A DNA stretch of 34,589 nt from Candidatus Moraniibacteriota bacterium (GTDB lineage: Bacteria > Patescibacteriota > Minisyncoccia > CAIUEV01 > JAHKAQ01), in the NCBI GenBank assembly GCA_014729445.1, contig WJJX01000111.1:1-34589 (forward strand). Direction: 5' to 3'. Position 1 is the stretch's first letter. Each line of letters starts with the position of its first letter. Both the position numbers and the translations under genes were made by a program. Shown piece by piece: positions 25,224-32,996 of this stretch. The notes beneath the pieces are model-generated. The model did not search any database, was not told where the DNA came from, and worked only from the letters and a program-made list of their open reading frames with translations.

Positions 25224-26351
25224 ATGTCAAAAGAAAAAGTAATCGGTATCGACGCCAGATTTTACGGTTCAAAAAATAGGGGTTTGGGCAGATATACGAC
25301 CAAGCTGATTAAGGGTTTGGAAAAAATCGATAAGAGAAATAAATATTTTATTTATTTAACCAAAGAAAATTTTGATCTTTACAAACCCCGCAATAAAAAT
25401 TTTAAAAAAAAGCTTTTGAATATCAGATGGTATTCCTGGAAAGAACAATTAATCCTTCCTTTTTTAATTGATTGGAAAAAACTCGATTTTATTCATTTTC
25501 CTCATTTTAATGTGCCTTTGCTGACCTTTAAACCCTTTATTGTTACCATCCATGATCTGATTTTGTTAAAGTATCCGACCAGGAAAGCGACAACCTTGAA
25601 TAGGTTTTATTATTTTTTTAAAATGAGGGCCTATAAGCTGATTTTGTGGCGTACGATTATTTCTTCCGCTCAAATTATCTCGGTTTCTAAATTTACCAAG
25701 ACAGAGATTTTGAAATATTTTAGGATAAAATCCTCGAAGGCGGAAATCATTTATGAGGCTTGTTTGGACAGTCCAAAATCATGGGCTGAACTTAAAAAGT
25801 TTCGGTTGAAAAGTTCAAGTTCTCAAAAACTGTTATATGTAGGCGCCGCTTATCCGCACAAGAATTTGAAACGACTTTTGCTGGTCTTTAAAAATCTTAA
25901 AAAACGATATAAAGAGTTGGAATTGCTGATAGTTGGCGGGGATGGATATTTCTTTAAAGAAATTAAGAATTTTGTTAAGATAAAGAAGATGCAGGGGGTG
26001 GTTTTTTTAGGCCATGTAGAAAATGAAAAAGAACTAAGGAAAATATATAAAAAAGCCGATATATTTGTTTTTCCGAGTTTATATGAAGGTTTTGGACTGC
26101 CTCCTTTGGAGGCTATGCGGGAAGGCCTGCCGGTGGTTTCTTCTAATGCGGGAAGCATTAAAGAGATTTTGAAGGATGGAGCCTATTATTTTGATCCGGT
26201 CGATAGGGAGGATATGGAAAGGAAAATAAAGAGGGTTTTATCGAGTGAAAGCTTAAGGCGGAGCTTAATTAAGAAGGGGTATTTAAGGGTCCAGAAATTT
26301 TCCTGGCAGAAAATGGCCAAACAGACCTTTAAACTCTATTCAAAGATGTGA
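25224..26351 (+). CDS. GT4-family glycosyltransferase
   Basis: 375 aa, GT-B fold. The N-terminus has G-I-D-A-R-F-Y and a glycine-rich G-L-G-R-Y-T loop. The mid-region has T-I-H-D-L-I and S-V-S-K-F-T. The donor-binding half has L-L-Y-V-G-A-A-Y-P-H-K-N and Y-E-G-F-G-L-P-P-L-E-A-M-R-E-G-L-P-V-V with the conserved E-x7-E. It resembles the two other GT4 proteins in the window, so the three are probably old paralogues. It ends in TGA; the DUF4012 gene follows after 39 nt in the same direction. GT4 enzymes beside DUF4012 suggest a surface polysaccharide or glycolipid pathway, without fixing the product. Confidence 0.92.
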   Translation: MSKEKVIGIDARFYGSKNRGLGRYTTKLIKGLEKIDKRNKYFIYLTKENFDLYKPRNKNFKKKLLNIRWYSWKEQLILPFLIDWKKLDFIHFPHFNVPLLTFKPFIVTIHDLILLKYPTRKATTLNRFYYFFKMRAYKLILWRTIISSAQIISVSKFTKTEILKYFRIKSSKAEIIYEACLDSPKSWAELKKFRLKSSSSQKLLYVGAAYPHKNLKRLLLVFKNLKKRYKELELLIVGGDGYFFKEIKNFVKIKKMQGVVFLGHVENEKELRKIYKKADIFVFPSLYEGFGLPPLEAMREGLPVVSSNAGSIKEILKDGAYYFDPVDREDMERKIKRVLSSESLRRSLIKKGYLRVQKFSWQKMAKQTFKLYSKM

Positions 26352-26390
26352 GGATTGGAAAGGCGATTATTAGTTTGATAAAAAACAAAA

Positions 26391-29024
26391 ATGCCGCTAA
26401 AAAGAAAAAAATCAAAGATTGTTGATTTAAGCCCTAAAAATAACCTCGAGAGAGAATCGGTTTTGGATTTGCGTCAAAAAAAGAAGGAAAAGTTTAAAAA
26501 TCATTTAGTTAAACGAACGGTTCCTGTTTCCAATAAAGACGAAAGGGAAAGAAAAATAGTGGAATTTTTTCAGGACAAGGATAAAGTGCAGGAGGAAAGA
26601 AGGGCTTTATTCGATTTTTCTAAGGGCGTTTCCTCGGTTAAGAAAGCTCGAGCTGATAAAAGCGCTTCGGTTTTTTCGGCTCCAAAAGCTTCTAATTCGG
26701 CAGGTCTTCAAAAGAATTTTGATGAAGCGGGCATTGTTGATTTGAAATCTTTTAAAGACAAAAAATATGAGAGCGCAAGAAAGACGGCGATTGATTTAAA
26801 AAAAAAGAATCATCCTGTAAAAAAAAACCTAAAGCCTTGGATTCAAATTCCCAAAAGCGTCCGATCCAATCAAATAAAAAGAGAGTATAGCAAGCCGATA
26901 GACGGAGAGCCTGATTGGAAATTTCCGGTTAAGAGTAAAGAAGAGCTTTTATTCGAGGCTCAGAATGAAGAACCAATCCGAGTGGAAAAGAAGAAAAAAG
27001 AGCCCAGGACTCAATATTTAATAAATTTAAGAGAAGAGATCTTAACGCCGAGGCTTAAAAAAATATTTTCGACTTCTTTAAGTCTGGCTTTGATAATCAT
27101 TATTCTGCCTATAGCGATAATTGGGGCTAAAGTTTTACTCAATTTTGAAAAAGGAGAATCGTTAAGTTATTCCAATGAAAAGGTGGGCGTTAAAGAAGCG
27201 CAGGCTTCGATCGGCGATGCCGAAATCGGCAGAATAAAAAAATACGACGAGGTAACGGATGAAACTTATGTTAAGATTATCGAAGAATTTGAAAAAATTG
27301 AAGCTATTGTCAACTCCAAAGAGTTCGATAACGAAGTAAAAACGATTAATCAACATGAAAAGGTTGAAAGAGTTGAGAATTTTTTGGATCAGGCGGAAGA
27401 AAATATTTCAAAGTACGAAAAATTCACCTCTTCTCAAAACGAGCCCTCTTCCTTAACGATAATTCAAGAGGCTACTGATTTAAAGAAAAATCTGGCCGAA
27501 TCCAAAAATCAATTAAACGAGGCTTTATATCAGATTGACAATTTTAATTTAGACGATATTTCTCCTGCAGCTGTTGAAAAATTAAGGCAATTAAAAGAAA
27601 TTTTGCCGGATATGATTAGTCGGATTGCGGATTTGGAAAGTTACATTTCGGTAATTTTTGAATTTTTTGGGCTTAATGAGAAAAAAAAATACTTGGTCGT
27701 TTTTGAGGATAACAAAGAATTAACTGCGACAGGGGGAGCAATAGTCTCGTATGCCGTTATCGAGATGCAAAATGGAAAAGCCAAGAATATTTCTCCCAAG
27801 CAGATATACGACTTAGAGCTTTTGTATCGAGAAAAGATCATTCCCCCCAAACCTTTACAAAAAGCCATTGCCAATTGGTCTATTTACGATTCCAACTGGT
27901 GGGCGGATTTTGGAACTACCAGCGAGAAAATGGTTTGGTTTTATGAAAAGACCGGCGGCCCTCCTGTGGATGGAGTAATTGCGGTTAATGACGATTTTTT
28001 AAAGGATTTTTTGGATTTTTTGGGTGCTGTCGAGATTAGCGACGCCGGTGGGGAAAAGCTGGTTATAAACGGCGGGAATTTTTACGAATTTTTGAATGAA
28101 GAATCGGCGCTAAAGTATAAGAACGAGATTGAAAAAAAACATCAGAGTGTTTTGCCCAAGCTATTTGAGGAGATTATTAACCGTTGCGGCGAACTGGATT
28201 TTTCTTATTGGGATAGAATTTCCCAAAAGATGAAAGTCAATATTTTAGCTAAAAATATTTTGTTAAATTCTTTTGATCAAAAAATCAAAGGAACTTTGTC
28301 CTTCCTGGGCCTGAACGGTTCCTTATATGAAACAAGAAGGGATTATTTGAGTGTGATAACCAGCAATATTAACGATATTGAGGAAAAGATTGAGATAAAA
28401 GAGGAAATTATTCATGAAGCCCAAGTTCAGATAGACGGCACAATCCTAAACACGGTTACTTTAAAAAAGCGTTTTCTAAATCCGGAATCCATGCTGGAAA
28501 ATTATGACGAGCCTTTTACGGACTGGATTAGATTTTATGTTCCTGAGGGAAGTCAGCTTGTTTCTCAAAAAGGATTTGCCAACGGCAATTTCGAACCTTT
28601 AATAGATTATGAGAAATTGGGATATAAAGAGGATATAAGCATCAGTCAAACTCGCCGAAACTCCCATATTGATCCGGAAACTAAGATGATGATTTACGAA
28701 GAGAACGGTAAAACGGTTTTTGCCAATTGGGTTCATTATAGCCCCCAGGAAGAGGCCGAGGTTCAAATTACGTATTTGCTTCCCTTTAGCTTGAACTTAA
28801 ATAAGGAAGAGGAAGAGCCGGTTGCCGATTTGTATAGTTTATTTGTTCAAAAACAGCCGGGCAACAATAATGTGGAGCTTCAGACAAAACTTTCCGGTTT
28901 GTCGGATTATGCCTATGTTTACCATTACCCGAATGAACTTGTTTTAAGCAGGGCTGGTTGGGAGATTAAGCAGAATTTATTGGAGGATAAGTTTTATGCG
29001 ATTGTTGTTAAAAAAGAAGATTGA
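26391..29024 (+). CDS. DUF4012-domain membrane protein
   Basis: 877 residues. A ~225-residue Lys/Arg-rich cytoplasmic region with no recognised fold comes first. One transmembrane helix (~226-250) and a coiled-coil-like segment (~280-415) follow. The DUF4012 domain (~425-680) contains Y-L-V-V-F-E-D-N-K-E-L-T-A-T-G-G, a P-P-K-P-L-Q element, D-S-N-W-W-A-D-F and V-D-G-V-I-A-V-N. Its biochemical role is unknown; it is frequent in Patescibacteria, Actinobacteria and Chloroflexi near polysaccharide genes, and the N-x-E-L-R/T-x-T-G-G motif resembles that of LytR-CpsA-Psr-associated surface proteins. It follows a GT4 gene and ends TGA, 1 nt before the stop of the convergent L,D-transpeptidase gene. 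Confidence 0.88.
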   Translation: MPLKRKKSKIVDLSPKNNLERESVLDLRQKKKEKFKNHLVKRTVPVSNKDERERKIVEFFQDKDKVQEERRALFDFSKGVSSVKKARADKSASVFSAPKASNSAGLQKNFDEAGIVDLKSFKDKKYESARKTAIDLKKKNHPVKKNLKPWIQIPKSVRSNQIKREYSKPIDGEPDWKFPVKSKEELLFEAQNEEPIRVEKKKKEPRTQYLINLREEILTPRLKKIFSTSLSLALIIIILPIAIIGAKVLLNFEKGESLSYSNEKVGVKEAQASIGDAEIGRIKKYDEVTDETYVKIIEEFEKIEAIVNSKEFDNEVKTINQHEKVERVENFLDQAEENISKYEKFTSSQNEPSSLTIIQEATDLKKNLAESKNQLNEALYQIDNFNLDDISPAAVEKLRQLKEILPDMISRIADLESYISVIFEFFGLNEKKKYLVVFEDNKELTATGGAIVSYAVIEMQNGKAKNISPKQIYDLELLYREKIIPPKPLQKAIANWSIYDSNWWADFGTTSEKMVWFYEKTGGPPVDGVIAVNDDFLKDFLDFLGAVEISDAGGEKLVINGGNFYEFLNEESALKYKNEIEKKHQSVLPKLFEEIINRCGELDFSYWDRISQKMKVNILAKNILLNSFDQKIKGTLSFLGLNGSLYETRRDYLSVITSNINDIEEKIEIKEEIIHEAQVQIDGTILNTVTLKKRFLNPESMLENYDEPFTDWIRFYVPEGSQLVSQKGFANGNFEPLIDYEKLGYKEDISISQTRRNSHIDPETKMMIYEENGKTVFANWVHYSPQEEAEVQITYLLPFSLNLNKEEEEPVADLYSLFVQKQPGNNNVELQTKLSGLSDYAYVYHYPNELVLSRAGWEIKQNLLEDKFYAIVVKKED

Positions 29025-29025
29025 T

Positions 29026-30573
29026 TTAGTAATGAATGTAGATTGGAGTGCCGACATCGGAAAAATTAAAAACCACTTCAGCAGGGCCGACTCCCAGTCT
29101 GATACAACCATGACTAACTGGAATTCCCAAGTGATCTTGTCCTTCTTTGTAGCCGTTAGGCCATTCCGGCAGCTCGTGAATATAATGGCCGGCTCCGGTA
29201 AAAGCCAGGGAATAAGGCATCCACAGTTTATATTGGTGAGACCAATGGCGTCTTTCTTTTCTAAGTACGGCATAGGTGCCGGTAGGAGTGGCCATTCCTC
29301 TTTTTCCGGTAGAGACTTTGTAGGTCCCGAGAAGAATGCCGTCGTTGTAAATACTCATTAGCTGGGTTGAAAGATTAACGTCGATGTATTTTCCATCTTT
29401 GAAAAACGGATCATCGATAGAGCTTCGGCCATCTCTAACAAAACCGCCCTTATTGCCGGTAATAAATTCGATGCCGACATCTTCTTTTAAGTAACTGTCG
29501 TTTTGAGCTTTAAGTCCTTCCTTTAGCAGAATTTTGTAATTGGTGTCTTGTTTGAAATTTTCCGGGATAACTACAGCGGTTTTTTTGTTTTGACTGAATT
29601 CGATTTTATAGGGAGTGGGGGGGGTAATTTTTAAATTGTCTCTTAAGCTTTCTTCTTTGAAAGGTTTGTCAAAGGTGATGGTAAATTTTTGGTCAGTTGA
29701 AACATCTCTTGTTCCTCCTTTTGGGTAACTCTCTACAAAGTTTAAAGGCTCCAAGGTGGCAAAAGAAAATTCTTTTAGAGTCTTAAATTGAGAACCTTCT
29801 TTGTCGGTTGTATATTTTTGAGAGACGACTACTTTGTACTTTTGATTAAGTTCCAATGGTTTTTTTGGGGTTAGTACGTATTCGGTTTTGTCTTCGTTGT
29901 GATCGATATCGAAGTCGATTAAAGTTACATAATTGTTGATATCTTTTTCGTTGATTTGAGGAATAGGAGATTCTATGTCGGAGAATTTTTCATTGGTACT
30001 TATAGTCGGCGTTTTTTGATCTGTTTGTTCGATGGGATTTTTTTCAAGCGGAATTCCCACTTTAAATTCAAGTTCGTAGTCGGCCGTTGATTTGTTAAAA
30101 TCGATAAAAATTTTTTCGTCTACTTTAACCCCCTGATCTTTGTACGGAGAGACTTTGACGATCTGGGGATATTCTTCAATGCGAAATTCTTTTGCGTTTT
30201 TGAAAGGGACAAAAAGAGAGCTTTCGCCCTGGAAAGTGAGGGTATATTTTTGGTTGGGCGAAAAAATTTCTTGGGGGATAAATTTAAAACCGGTCAGATC
30301 CTCCTCCCAAAAAAGATCTCCCTTTATTCCGGGGGAAATTTTAAAGCTTTTTTTTATGAGATAGGGTTTAACGGGTTGATTGAATTTTATGTGAATATCG
30401 GAGTCTGGTTTGATATTTTCTTTATGGTCGAGACTGTAAGTTGTTTTTGGAATTAGCAATTCGTTTTTATGAGTGGAAAGCAGATTGAAGAAAATATAGG
30501 ATATGGCAAAACAGATGATAACATATAAAAACCAGGAAGTGAAAAATTCTAATTTAGATCCTTTTTTTTTCAT
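29026..30573 (-). CDS. Membrane-anchored L,D-transpeptidase with Ig-like repeats
   Basis: The enzyme makes 3-3 peptidoglycan cross-links, or attaches proteins to the wall. Of 515 aa, an N-terminal transmembrane anchor (~11-32) is followed by an extracytoplasmic stalk of Ig-like (Big_5-type) repeats. Each has an I-x-F-N/D-x-P/K strand and a F-x-x-Y-x-L/I-x-x end (for example ~55-125, ~145-280 and ~285-370). The YkuD catalytic domain (~385-515) has T-P-T-G-T-Y, Y-I-H-E-L-P, and the active-site S-H-G-C-I-R-L-G with His488 and Cys490. The repeats place the catalytic domain away from the membrane. It starts at ATG 30573, without a Shine-Dalgarno, after a ~100-nt leader with a stable hairpin. Confidence 0.94.
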   Translation of the reverse strand: MKKKGSKLEFFTSWFLYVIICFAISYIFFNLLSTHKNELLIPKTTYSLDHKENIKPDSDIHIKFNQPVKPYLIKKSFKISPGIKGDLFWEEDLTGFKFIPQEIFSPNQKYTLTFQGESSLFVPFKNAKEFRIEEYPQIVKVSPYKDQGVKVDEKIFIDFNKSTADYELEFKVGIPLEKNPIEQTDQKTPTISTNEKFSDIESPIPQINEKDINNYVTLIDFDIDHNEDKTEYVLTPKKPLELNQKYKVVVSQKYTTDKEGSQFKTLKEFSFATLEPLNFVESYPKGGTRDVSTDQKFTITFDKPFKEESLRDNLKITPPTPYKIEFSQNKKTAVVIPENFKQDTNYKILLKEGLKAQNDSYLKEDVGIEFITGNKGGFVRDGRSSIDDPFFKDGKYIDVNLSTQLMSIYNDGILLGTYKVSTGKRGMATPTGTYAVLRKERRHWSHQYKLWMPYSLAFTGAGHYIHELPEWPNGYKEGQDHLGIPVSHGCIRLGVGPAEVVFNFSDVGTPIYIHY

Positions 30574-30603
30574 TATAATGATCGGATTATTTTATGATTT
30601 TTT

Positions 30604-30648
30604 GGCTCATTATCCTTGGGGTGAATTGATAATGGCCGGATTTTTTTT
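30604..30648 (+). terminator. Intrinsic-terminator-like hairpin within the L,D-transpeptidase leader
   Basis: GGC-T-CATTATC (30604-30614) pairs with GATAATG-GCC (30628-30637) with one bulged base and a 13-nt loop. GGA and eight Ts follow (30641-30648). As a plus-strand terminator it would stop transcripts running antisense to the L,D-transpeptidase gene, such as readthrough from the DUF4012 gene. On the minus strand the same stem lies ~30 nt before the ATG. Confidence 0.5.
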
Positions 30649-30678
30649 AAAATTTGATATTATTTAGATCTGTTTTTT

Positions 30679-30687
30679 ATTATAGCA
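30679..30687 (-). promoter_or_regulatory. Extended -10 promoter of the L,D-transpeptidase gene
   Basis: On the minus strand TGC-TATAAT is a perfect extended -10. No good -35 is seen. The start would be near 30672, leaving a ~100-nt leader. The remaining sequence to 30780 is T/A-rich and non-coding. Confidence 0.45.
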
Positions 30688-30785
30688 TATTTTATTTTTT
30701 TACTTTATTTTTTAAAAAAAATCAATATAATTAAAATAGATGGAAGCCATGTCCGGTTCTTTTAATCAAATTCAAATATTATAAG

Positions 30786-30834
30786 ACTCTCCGAGAGTGA
30801 AAAATTCTAAATTAAAAATCCTCGCTCCGAGAGC
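30786..30834 (+). repeat. Two small related hairpins upstream of the gene at 30901
   Basis: ACTCT-CCG-AGAGT (30786-30798) and GCTC-CGA-GAGC (30824-30834) share the core CTCCGAGAG and are 25 nt apart. They may be protein-binding sites or leader hairpins. They overlap nothing coding if translation starts at 30901. Confidence 0.35.
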
Positions 30835-30886
30835 ATGTTTAATCGGGAAATTACTCTTTATTTTAAATTTTATTTATTTTTTATGC

Positions 30887-30900
30887 AGGGAGAGTTTTTA
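30887..30900 (+). promoter_or_regulatory. Shine-Dalgarno that fixes the start at GTG 30901
   Basis: AGGGAGAG (30887-30894) lies 6 nt before GTG 30901, whereas the upstream ATGs at 30835 and 30883 have no such element. It is one of the few recognisable ribosome-binding sites in the window. Confidence 0.6.
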
Positions 30901-31428
30901 GTGGATTTAGTAAATCAAAGCAGTCAATTGGGTTATGATCTTTATCATTCCTGGCAGGGCACTGTTTTGCGTTGGGTCTTGGGTGGCTATACCTTGCTTT
31001 TTATTGTTAATATTACGATTATTCTTGTGAAATACAATAGAAAACTCTGGGAATATAATCTTTATGGCAATAAAACCAAAAAAACTTTTGAAAAATTGAA
31101 GAAAAAAAATCCTTTAGCAGCCTGGGACGAGATCAAATTAAATTTGGATTCGCCAAATGCGAAGGATTGGAAAACCGCCTTAGTCGAAGCTGAAAAAATG
31201 TTTGATAAAGAATTGATTAAGGCCGGATTTAGAGGAGAAGAGATTGGCGAGAGGATTAACCAATTGGGTCCTAGTGATTTGGAGAATGTTTCATTGGATG
31301 AGCTGTGGGATGCTCATAGAATTAAAAACAGTGTGGTTAATGATTCCAAATTTGAATTGACAAATCAGAGTGCTAGAATTGCGTTTGAGGCTTTTAGGAA
31401 GGCCGCCGCCGATTTATTAGCTAAATAA
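30901..31428 (+). CDS. Small membrane protein with a conserved Patescibacteria-type C-terminal domain
   Basis: 175 aa from GTG 30901. A short outside N-terminus leads to one transmembrane helix (~23-43). A basic linker (~45-70) is followed by an all-helical domain (~72-175). The domain has A-W-D-E-I, D-W-K-T-A-L-V-E-A-E-K-M-F-D-K-E-L, G-F-R-G-E-E-I-G-E-R-I, then L-W-D-A-H-R-I-K-N-S-V-V-N-D. From memory, similar Patescibacteria proteins carry A-H-K-x-R-N-x-I-A-H at the last position, a pattern like the R-x4-6-H motif of HEPN domains; here the final His is replaced (N-D). The function is unknown, and the HEPN resemblance is a suggestion from the motif only. The gene is monocistronic, with a strong hairpin after its stop. 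Confidence 0.75.
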   Translation: MDLVNQSSQLGYDLYHSWQGTVLRWVLGGYTLLFIVNITIILVKYNRKLWEYNLYGNKTKKTFEKLKKKNPLAAWDEIKLNLDSPNAKDWKTALVEAEKMFDKELIKAGFRGEEIGERINQLGPSDLENVSLDELWDAHRIKNSVVNDSKFELTNQSARIAFEAFRKAAADLLAK

Positions 31429-31449
31429 TAGTAGCCTTTGCCTCTATAA

Positions 31450-31482
31450 ATAAACGAACCGCGCGCCGCGCGGTTCGTTTAT
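31450..31482. terminator. Bidirectional terminator hairpin between convergent genes
   Basis: ATAAACGAACCGCGCG (31450-31465) and CGCGCGGTTCGTTTAT (31467-31482) are exact complements around a single base, giving a 16-bp palindrome. The core is GC-rich in an AT-rich region and is flanked by an A-rich 5' side and a TTT-containing 3' side on both strands. It lies between the stops at 31428 (+) and 31504 (-). Confidence 0.75.
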
Positions 31483-31503
31483 GGTTATGGTATAATGTGA
31501 TTT

Positions 31504-32700
31504 TTAATAGATATAGCCTTTAATAATTCCGCTTCGAGCGTCAATCGTTCTTGTATTTTTTACTCCCCAACCTTTGTAATTCATTTCACTAACGGTTACT
31601 TTATTGCCGCTTACTTTTTCGACGTAAGCCACATGGCCCCATCTACTTTCGTGGGTCACCATAATTGCTCCGGGAATCGGACTTTTTCCGGTCTTTGCTC
31701 CATAAGCCTTGGCGTGGTATAACCAGGTACCAGCGTTGCCTCCCCAGGGAACATGTCTTTTTGTAGCTACATACCAGGTACACCAGCCATAAGGGAATCG
31801 ATGCGCCGGATATTTGTTTAAGCCGGTCGACCTGGTGGGGCCCGTTATTTGAGCATCGGGATTGGCGGCCGTGTATCTTGCCATTAAAGCATCTTGATAT
31901 CTTGGCTCGTCTTCGATTTTTCCATCCGGAATGATAATTTCTTCACCAACGGCAAGCTCTCCGTCGGCCGAAAGATCGTTAAATTCAATAATTTTATCTT
32001 CTTTGGCTTCGTATTTTTTGGCTAATGCCTTTATGGTATCGCCGGATTTGACTTTGTGTTTAACACCGGTTGTAGGCAGGATAAAGATTTCGTCGCCGGG
32101 TTTTATCAGTGATTCTGAATTAAGATCGTTAGCCCATAAGATAGTGCTTGTAGTAATCGAATATTTTTGGGCAATCGAACTTACCGTATCGCCTTCTTTA
32201 ACCTTATAGATAAAGACATCCTGTTGGCCGCTGTTGAATTCTTCGGCCGTTGGATTGGCGGTGGCTTTCATAGAGCCTAAAACGGTGTTTTTTTCACCTT
32301 CCTCCTTTAAGAATTTTTCATAGTCGGCCAGTTCGTCGGTGTTAGTCATTGAGGCCAGGGCCAATGAATGAGGTTTTTCAACATTACCAAGACTGCCCAA
32401 ATAAGAACCCCCGTCTCTATTGAATAAAAAATTACCGTCAAGGATATTGCCGTTTTGGGAGTTGATATTGGCAAAAGAAATAGAAAGAGCGCAACCTAAA
32501 ACACCTACTCTTGCTAGATTTCTTCTTAAAAACCTGGCCAAAAAAGCTATTTTTCCTCTTTTTAAAAAACCTATCAGTTTGATTTGATAAGTATTGATTT
32601 TTCCACAAATAGCTTTAAATCTAGCGATGGCGGGAAAATGCTTTATGTGGTTGGTTTTCTTATATTGTTGCAACCTTTTTAATTTATCCCGATGTTCCAA
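31504..32700 (-). CDS. LysM-CHAP peptidoglycan hydrolase
   Basis: A secreted cell-wall hydrolase of 398 aa, numbered from TTG 32700. A very basic N-terminus (1-~58) precedes a hydrophobic anchor or signal (~60-77). Two LysM peptidoglycan-binding repeats follow (about 165-210 and 212-258; V-K-E-G-D-T-V-S-S-I-A and V-K-S-G-D-T-I-K-A-L-A). The C-terminal CHAP domain (~295-398) has the catalytic G-W-C-T-W-Y (Cys307) and W-G-H-V-A-Y-V (His356). It probably acts as an amidase or endopeptidase in daughter-cell separation or wall growth. The start is uncertain: the only canonical start in the open frame is TTG 32700 with no ribosome-binding site. A good Shine-Dalgarno (AAAGGAG, 32744-32750) lies 10 nt before an in-frame ATA at 32731-32733, which would add 11 residues (M-S-K-K-A-R-S-L-F-N-K). 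Confidence 0.9.
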   Translation of the reverse strand: MEHRDKLKRLQQYKKTNHIKHFPAIARFKAICGKINTYQIKLIGFLKRGKIAFLARFLRRNLARVGVLGCALSISFANINSQNGNILDGNFLFNRDGGSYLGSLGNVEKPHSLALASMTNTDELADYEKFLKEEGEKNTVLGSMKATANPTAEEFNSGQQDVFIYKVKEGDTVSSIAQKYSITTSTILWANDLNSESLIKPGDEIFILPTTGVKHKVKSGDTIKALAKKYEAKEDKIIEFNDLSADGELAVGEEIIIPDGKIEDEPRYQDALMARYTAANPDAQITGPTRSTGLNKYPAHRFPYGWCTWYVATKRHVPWGGNAGTWLYHAKAYGAKTGKSPIPGAIMVTHESRWGHVAYVEKVSGNKVTVSEMNYKGWGVKNTRTIDARSGIIKGYIY

Positions 32701-32743
32701 TTTATTAAAAAGGCTTCTTGCTTTTTTACTTATGGCTTTATAG

Positions 32744-32750
32744 CTCCTTT
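32744..32750 (-). promoter_or_regulatory. Shine-Dalgarno 10 nt before an in-frame ATA codon
   Basis: AAAGGAG on the minus strand. The frame from the preceding TGA to TTG 32700 contains no ATG or GTG, so this site would serve ATA 32733-32731, or an ATG altered to ATA. Confidence 0.4.
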
Positions 32751-32846
32751 CAAGAAATAAATAAAACTTTCTTCATTATCTAAACTTAAACTTTGAAAGT
32801 TAATACTATTTCCTGATGTTAATTATTAGCTTTTTTGCCTAATATG

Positions 32847-32875
32847 AAGTTAGCAGATTTGGGAATTTTGGTCAA
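32847..32875 (-). promoter_or_regulatory. Candidate promoter of the LysM-CHAP gene
   Basis: On the minus strand TTGACC (32870-32875), a 17-nt spacer and TAACTT (32847-32852), a fair -35 and weak -10, with a leader of ~110 nt. Confidence 0.35.
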
Positions 32876-32885
32876 TATATTTTTG

Positions 32886-32996
32886 TTAAATCAGCTTTTG
32901 GAATCAGCCGGCCGGCCCAGACCAAGAATTGATTTAACAGCAGGGGCTGCGTTTAAAGCCATGCAGCGGATATTCCGCTGTTGGGGTTTTTATCTT
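32886..32996 (+). ncRNA. Candidate structured RNA ending in a terminator-like hairpin
   Basis: Three consecutive stems can be drawn in a gap with no gene. TTAAATCA (32886-32893) pairs with TGATTTAA (32930-32937) and encloses TTTTGG/CCAAGA and the palindrome GCCGGCCGGC (32907-32916). GCAG/CTGC is at 32940-32950. CAGCGG/CCGCTG (32964-32980) is followed by TTGGGGTTTTT. This GC-rich block stands out from AT-rich flanks. No convincing plus-strand promoter was found, and no known RNA family is recognised. The stems could equally be a 3' structure of the glycosyltransferase mRNA on the minus strand. Confidence 0.3.

Noticed and set aside
31450-31482. A mobile-element end or attachment site
   Set aside because: The palindrome lies between two convergent genes, has terminator features on both strands, and no transposase or target duplication is nearby.
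32701-32989. c-di-AMP (ydaO) riboswitch upstream of the CHAP hydrolase
   Set aside because: Such riboswitches often control wall hydrolases, but none of their conserved blocks is recognisable on the minus strand.
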